In this document: one piece after another, positions 5,720 through 7,375 of the stretch
Numbering within the stretch: the first letter of the stretch is position 1
Layout: each line of letters opens with the position of its first letter
Source of the DNA: an uncultured Clostridia bacterium
GTDB taxonomy: Bacteria; Bacillota; Clostridia; Oscillospirales; Acutalibacteraceae
DNA: 7,375 nucleotides
NCBI GenBank assembly: GCA_947567585.1
Contig: CANONE010000111.1
Span: 1-7,375 of the forward strand
Direction of reading: 5' to 3'
Program-made: the position numbers and the translations under genes
Notes under the pieces: model-generated
What the model saw: only the letters and a program-made list of their open reading frames with translations
What the model was told of the DNA's origin: nothing
Database searches by the model: none

Positions 5720-6335
5720 CCAGCGCAGCAAAATCAGCCGGCGCAATCATCGGCGGAGACTTGGCCAAGGGCAAAGCGGATCGCGGCATCCAGCGCAAAT
5801 GGAGGACAATATGGTAGTGGACTTCGGCGTATTCAGCGGCGCATGATCTACCACACGCCGACCGCCTTTTCCCCGGCCATAACGTCTGACCATATTGATA
5901 TTCACACCGCTTTCATCCAGGAAAACCAGATGAGACGCCTGTGTCTTCTTCGCAAACCCACTCCAGTCTTCTCTCTTTGCCCGCACATCCGGGGACGCTC
6001 CTGTTCGGAAGCGTGGATCATCTTCTTTTTCCGCCGGTATCCCATTGCCCGAAGCCTCCGCCGTACCGTTTCTATTCCTACTGGCAGATTCAATTTCTCT
6101 ACTATTTCGAACAGGGTGATGTCCGGCTGTTCATCAACCGCTCTTGCTATGTTTTCCAAATCCTCCTGCCCCAGTATGCGCTTGCGTCCTCTTTCGCTGA
6201 CACGCAGATCTACACTTCCTGTTCTGCCCTTTTGTTCTGCCAGCCGGTATACGCTCGGCACAGATACCCCGTATGCCAACACAATCCCCTTGGCATCGTG
6301 CGTTTTAGCAAATTCTGCACTTCATTATGTAGCAT
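5704..6335 (-). pseudogene. IS630-family transposase, frameshifted and internally deleted
   Basis: The family moves DNA at TA sites with a DDE catalytic triad. The start is the ATG at 6333-6335 behind GAGGTGAGCAGG, reading MLHNEVQNLLK. A one-base loss in the following A run throws it out of frame before DAKGIVLAYGVSVPSVYRLA. Two helix-turn-helix segments follow (VPSVYRLAEQKG ... GRKRILGQEDLENIARAV and LPVGIETVRRRLRAMGYRRKK). At the C run at 5991-5994 the frame moves by -1 into VRAKREDW ... HLVFLDESGVNINM, which holds the first Asp of the triad. After STTILSSI (about 5795) the second Asp and the Glu are deleted, and the sequence rejoins, in another frame, the C-terminal tail DAAIRFALGQVSADDCAG. 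That tail has TGA where Trp is expected. The -1 shift may be a natural programmed one, as in other IS630 elements; the other lesions are decay. Confidence 0.85.
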
Positions 6336-6373
6336 CCTGCTCACCTCGCTGCTATTTTACCACTTTTCTTGCT

Positions 6374-6398
6374 TTATTGCTATTTCAGAGAATTGCTC
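6374..6398 (-). repeat. IS630 right terminal inverted repeat
   Basis: Read on the minus strand it begins GAGCAATTCTC and ends GCAATAA, pairing with 5695-5719. It is followed outward by the TA of the target duplication at 6399-6400. Confidence 0.85.
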
Positions 6399-6402
6399 TA
6401 AT

Positions 6403-7299
6403 TTAGATACTAGTAAAGAATTGTAGTAGTATGTTCAATGAGTTTTCAGGAAGTATACTTAATTGCCACAGAACAAATAATAAGATTAAGAGTAGTAGTG
6501 TAGTTTGAGATTTAAATCTTACGATAAAGTGATAGAAACGTATAAAAATGTGCTCAGTGATTATGAAATCCCTAGCTGTTTTTTTAGCTTTTTGAGATTT
6601 GTTTTCTAGCTTTGAGGAGGAAGATGCTTTCAAGGAAGAAAAATCATTTAGAAATTCATCCCAAACTTCTTCAGTAAATTCACTTTCTAGCATTTTACTG
6701 CGAGCAAAAAAGTAATCTGTAAATTCACGTCGACGAAAGCAAAAACATTTTCTAAAAAATGATCGCAATCCTCGCTTTTGCGTGTAAGCTACTTGTTTTA
6801 GCAAATCAATCCGCATTCCACGATGCCTTTTTTCTTTATCACCTAGTTTACAAGGGGTATGCAGATAATGAAAGGTGATTGTTGCCAAGTTGTTAGGGAT
6901 ACCGCTTGGCAAGGCATTTTTTCCAACATATATTTTTAACATTTGATTTGATGGATTGCTAATTGCAATTAATGCTGCCCCAGACCAATTTGGATCAATT
7001 GTAGTGCTTATATGGCCAAACCCTTCTACAACTTTTGAAACACGTGAAGATACATACCCAGCCATCGTAGGGGGAACTAAAATGTATTCATTACTGACGA
7101 TTAATACAGTATCTTTGGCATGAACATATATATAATATTTATCATCTAAATGGCATTTTTCACGGTAGACTGTTTCGAGCATACCAGTCTTTGCAGACAT
7201 GGCAATGATAGTTGGTGTTATATCATAGGAAGCAGCTTTTTGACAATGCTCACTAAAGGGATATATCTTTAATCCGTGTCCTTTTTTTTGCTCGTTCAA
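6403..7299 (-). CDS. dCTP deaminase/dUTPase-fold protein with C-terminal membrane helix
   Basis: The product has 298 residues from a TTG at 7297-7299. Residues 10-150 follow the Dcd/dUTPase fold: LKIYPF, AASYDITP (23-29), YILVPPTMAGYVSSR (72-86), TIDPNWSGAALIAISNP (100-116), and a late strand LATITFHYL. In E. coli Dcd the IDPGWSG motif is followed by VLEF, whose Glu is catalytic; here it reads LIAI, so the Glu is Ala112 and deamination is unlikely. Residues 151-265 are basic then acidic, with a Ser/Lys-rich stretch. Residues 266-283 (TTLLLLILLFVLWQLSIL) are a membrane helix near the C-terminus. The frame stays open upstream through WGQLSKYDF, which resembles the Dcd N-terminus (a start of type MWxxLS), but offers only ATT at 7327-7329. 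No ribosome binding site is clear. The gene is AT-rich and otherwise undamaged. A nucleotide-sensing or anti-phage role is inference; fold assignment is fairly sure. Confidence 0.7.
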   Translation of the reverse strand: MNEQKKGHGLKIYPFSEHCQKAASYDITPTIIAMSAKTGMLETVYREKCHLDDKYYIYVHAKDTVLIVSNEYILVPPTMAGYVSSRVSKVVEGFGHISTTIDPNWSGAALIAISNPSNQMLKIYVGKNALPSGIPNNLATITFHYLHTPCKLGDKEKRHRGMRIDLLKQVAYTQKRGLRSFFRKCFCFRRREFTDYFFARSKMLESEFTEEVWDEFLNDFSSLKASSSSKLENKSQKAKKTARDFIITEHIFIRFYHFIVRFKSQTTLLLLILLFVLWQLSILPENSLNILLQFFTSI

Positions 7300-7375
7300 A
7301 AAATCGTATTTACTTAATTGACCCCAAATTAACGTTACTCAACAAACAAAGCCGCAAAAATATATTGATTGGAGC

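Larger units (their letters stand above)
5695..6398 (-). mobile_element. IS630-family insertion sequence, internally deleted
   Basis: The element is 704 bp long and bounded by 25-bp imperfect inverted repeats (20 of 25 positions match) and by the dinucleotide TA on each side (5693-5694 and 6399-6400). TA duplication is the hallmark of IS630/Tc1-mariner insertion. The transposase reads on the minus strand and has both its ends but lacks the middle, so a full element would be roughly 400 bp longer. It landed four bases past the stop codon of the dCTP-deaminase-like gene. Both ends remain, so it could in principle be moved by a related transposase elsewhere. Confidence 0.88.

Noticed and set aside
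5747..5986. Separate 79-codon gene
   Set aside because: It is the second-frame part of the IS630 transposase (LDESG region), not an independent gene.
5843..6426. Two overlapping plus-strand frames of 161-187 codons
   Set aside because: They are antisense to the IS630 transposase and run across its inverted repeat.
6403..7299. Calling this an active dCTP deaminase or a complete defence system
   Set aside because: The catalytic Glu appears replaced by Ala, and no partner genes are visible inside the window.

Overview
The window looks like an accessory, decaying stretch of a gut Clostridia chromosome, probably of the Oscillospiraceae/Lachnospiraceae type. The evidence is the pairing of a DUF6870-like small gene with a large serine recombinase, Gram-positive ribosome binding sites and sigma-A promoters, and a clostridial-type CCA-adding enzyme. 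GC-rich genes (serine recombinase, cca) alternate with AT-rich ones (first 300 bp, holin-like gene, last 950 bp), which suggests a mosaic of several origins.

Layout: (1) 1-300, minus strand, the start of an AT-rich gene resembling the N-terminus of DUF4365 proteins, interrupted by an apparent frameshift beside an Asn-rich repeat. (2) 418-860, a pair of direct repeats, a near-consensus promoter, a leader with two GC-rich hairpins (the second terminator-like) and a DUF6870-like small protein. (3) 906-2067, a promoter and a large serine recombinase that lacks a usable start codon and is cut off before its zinc ribbon. (4) 2096-2419, minus strand, a small holin-like membrane protein. (5) 2507-2587, minus strand, a degenerate tRNA-Leu(CAA). 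(6) 2683-3363, a tyrosine recombinase with an in-frame deletion of most of its catalytic domain. (7) 3476-4825, a tRNA CCA-adding enzyme with an amber codon at position 14. (8) 4826-5416, minus strand, a fossil short-chain dehydrogenase. (9) 5543-5659, a 38-codon ORF of unknown function with a strong ribosome binding site. (10) 5695-6398, an internally deleted IS630-family element with both inverted repeats and its TA target duplication. (11) 6403-7299, minus strand, an intact-looking protein with a dCTP-deaminase/dUTPase-like fold and a C-terminal membrane helix.

Almost every recognisable gene is damaged, and the damage takes different forms (nonsense codon, frameshift, internal deletion, truncation, loss of start). 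The window is best read as a genomic graveyard in which remnants of a serine-recombinase element, a phage or tyrosine-integrase element and an IS have piled up near a tRNA-like sequence. No multi-gene pathway is evident. The most interesting surviving gene is the membrane-anchored dCTP-deaminase-like protein at the right edge, which appears to lack the catalytic glutamate and might be a nucleotide-binding sensor or defence component. That role is inference, and its upstream neighbours lie outside the window.
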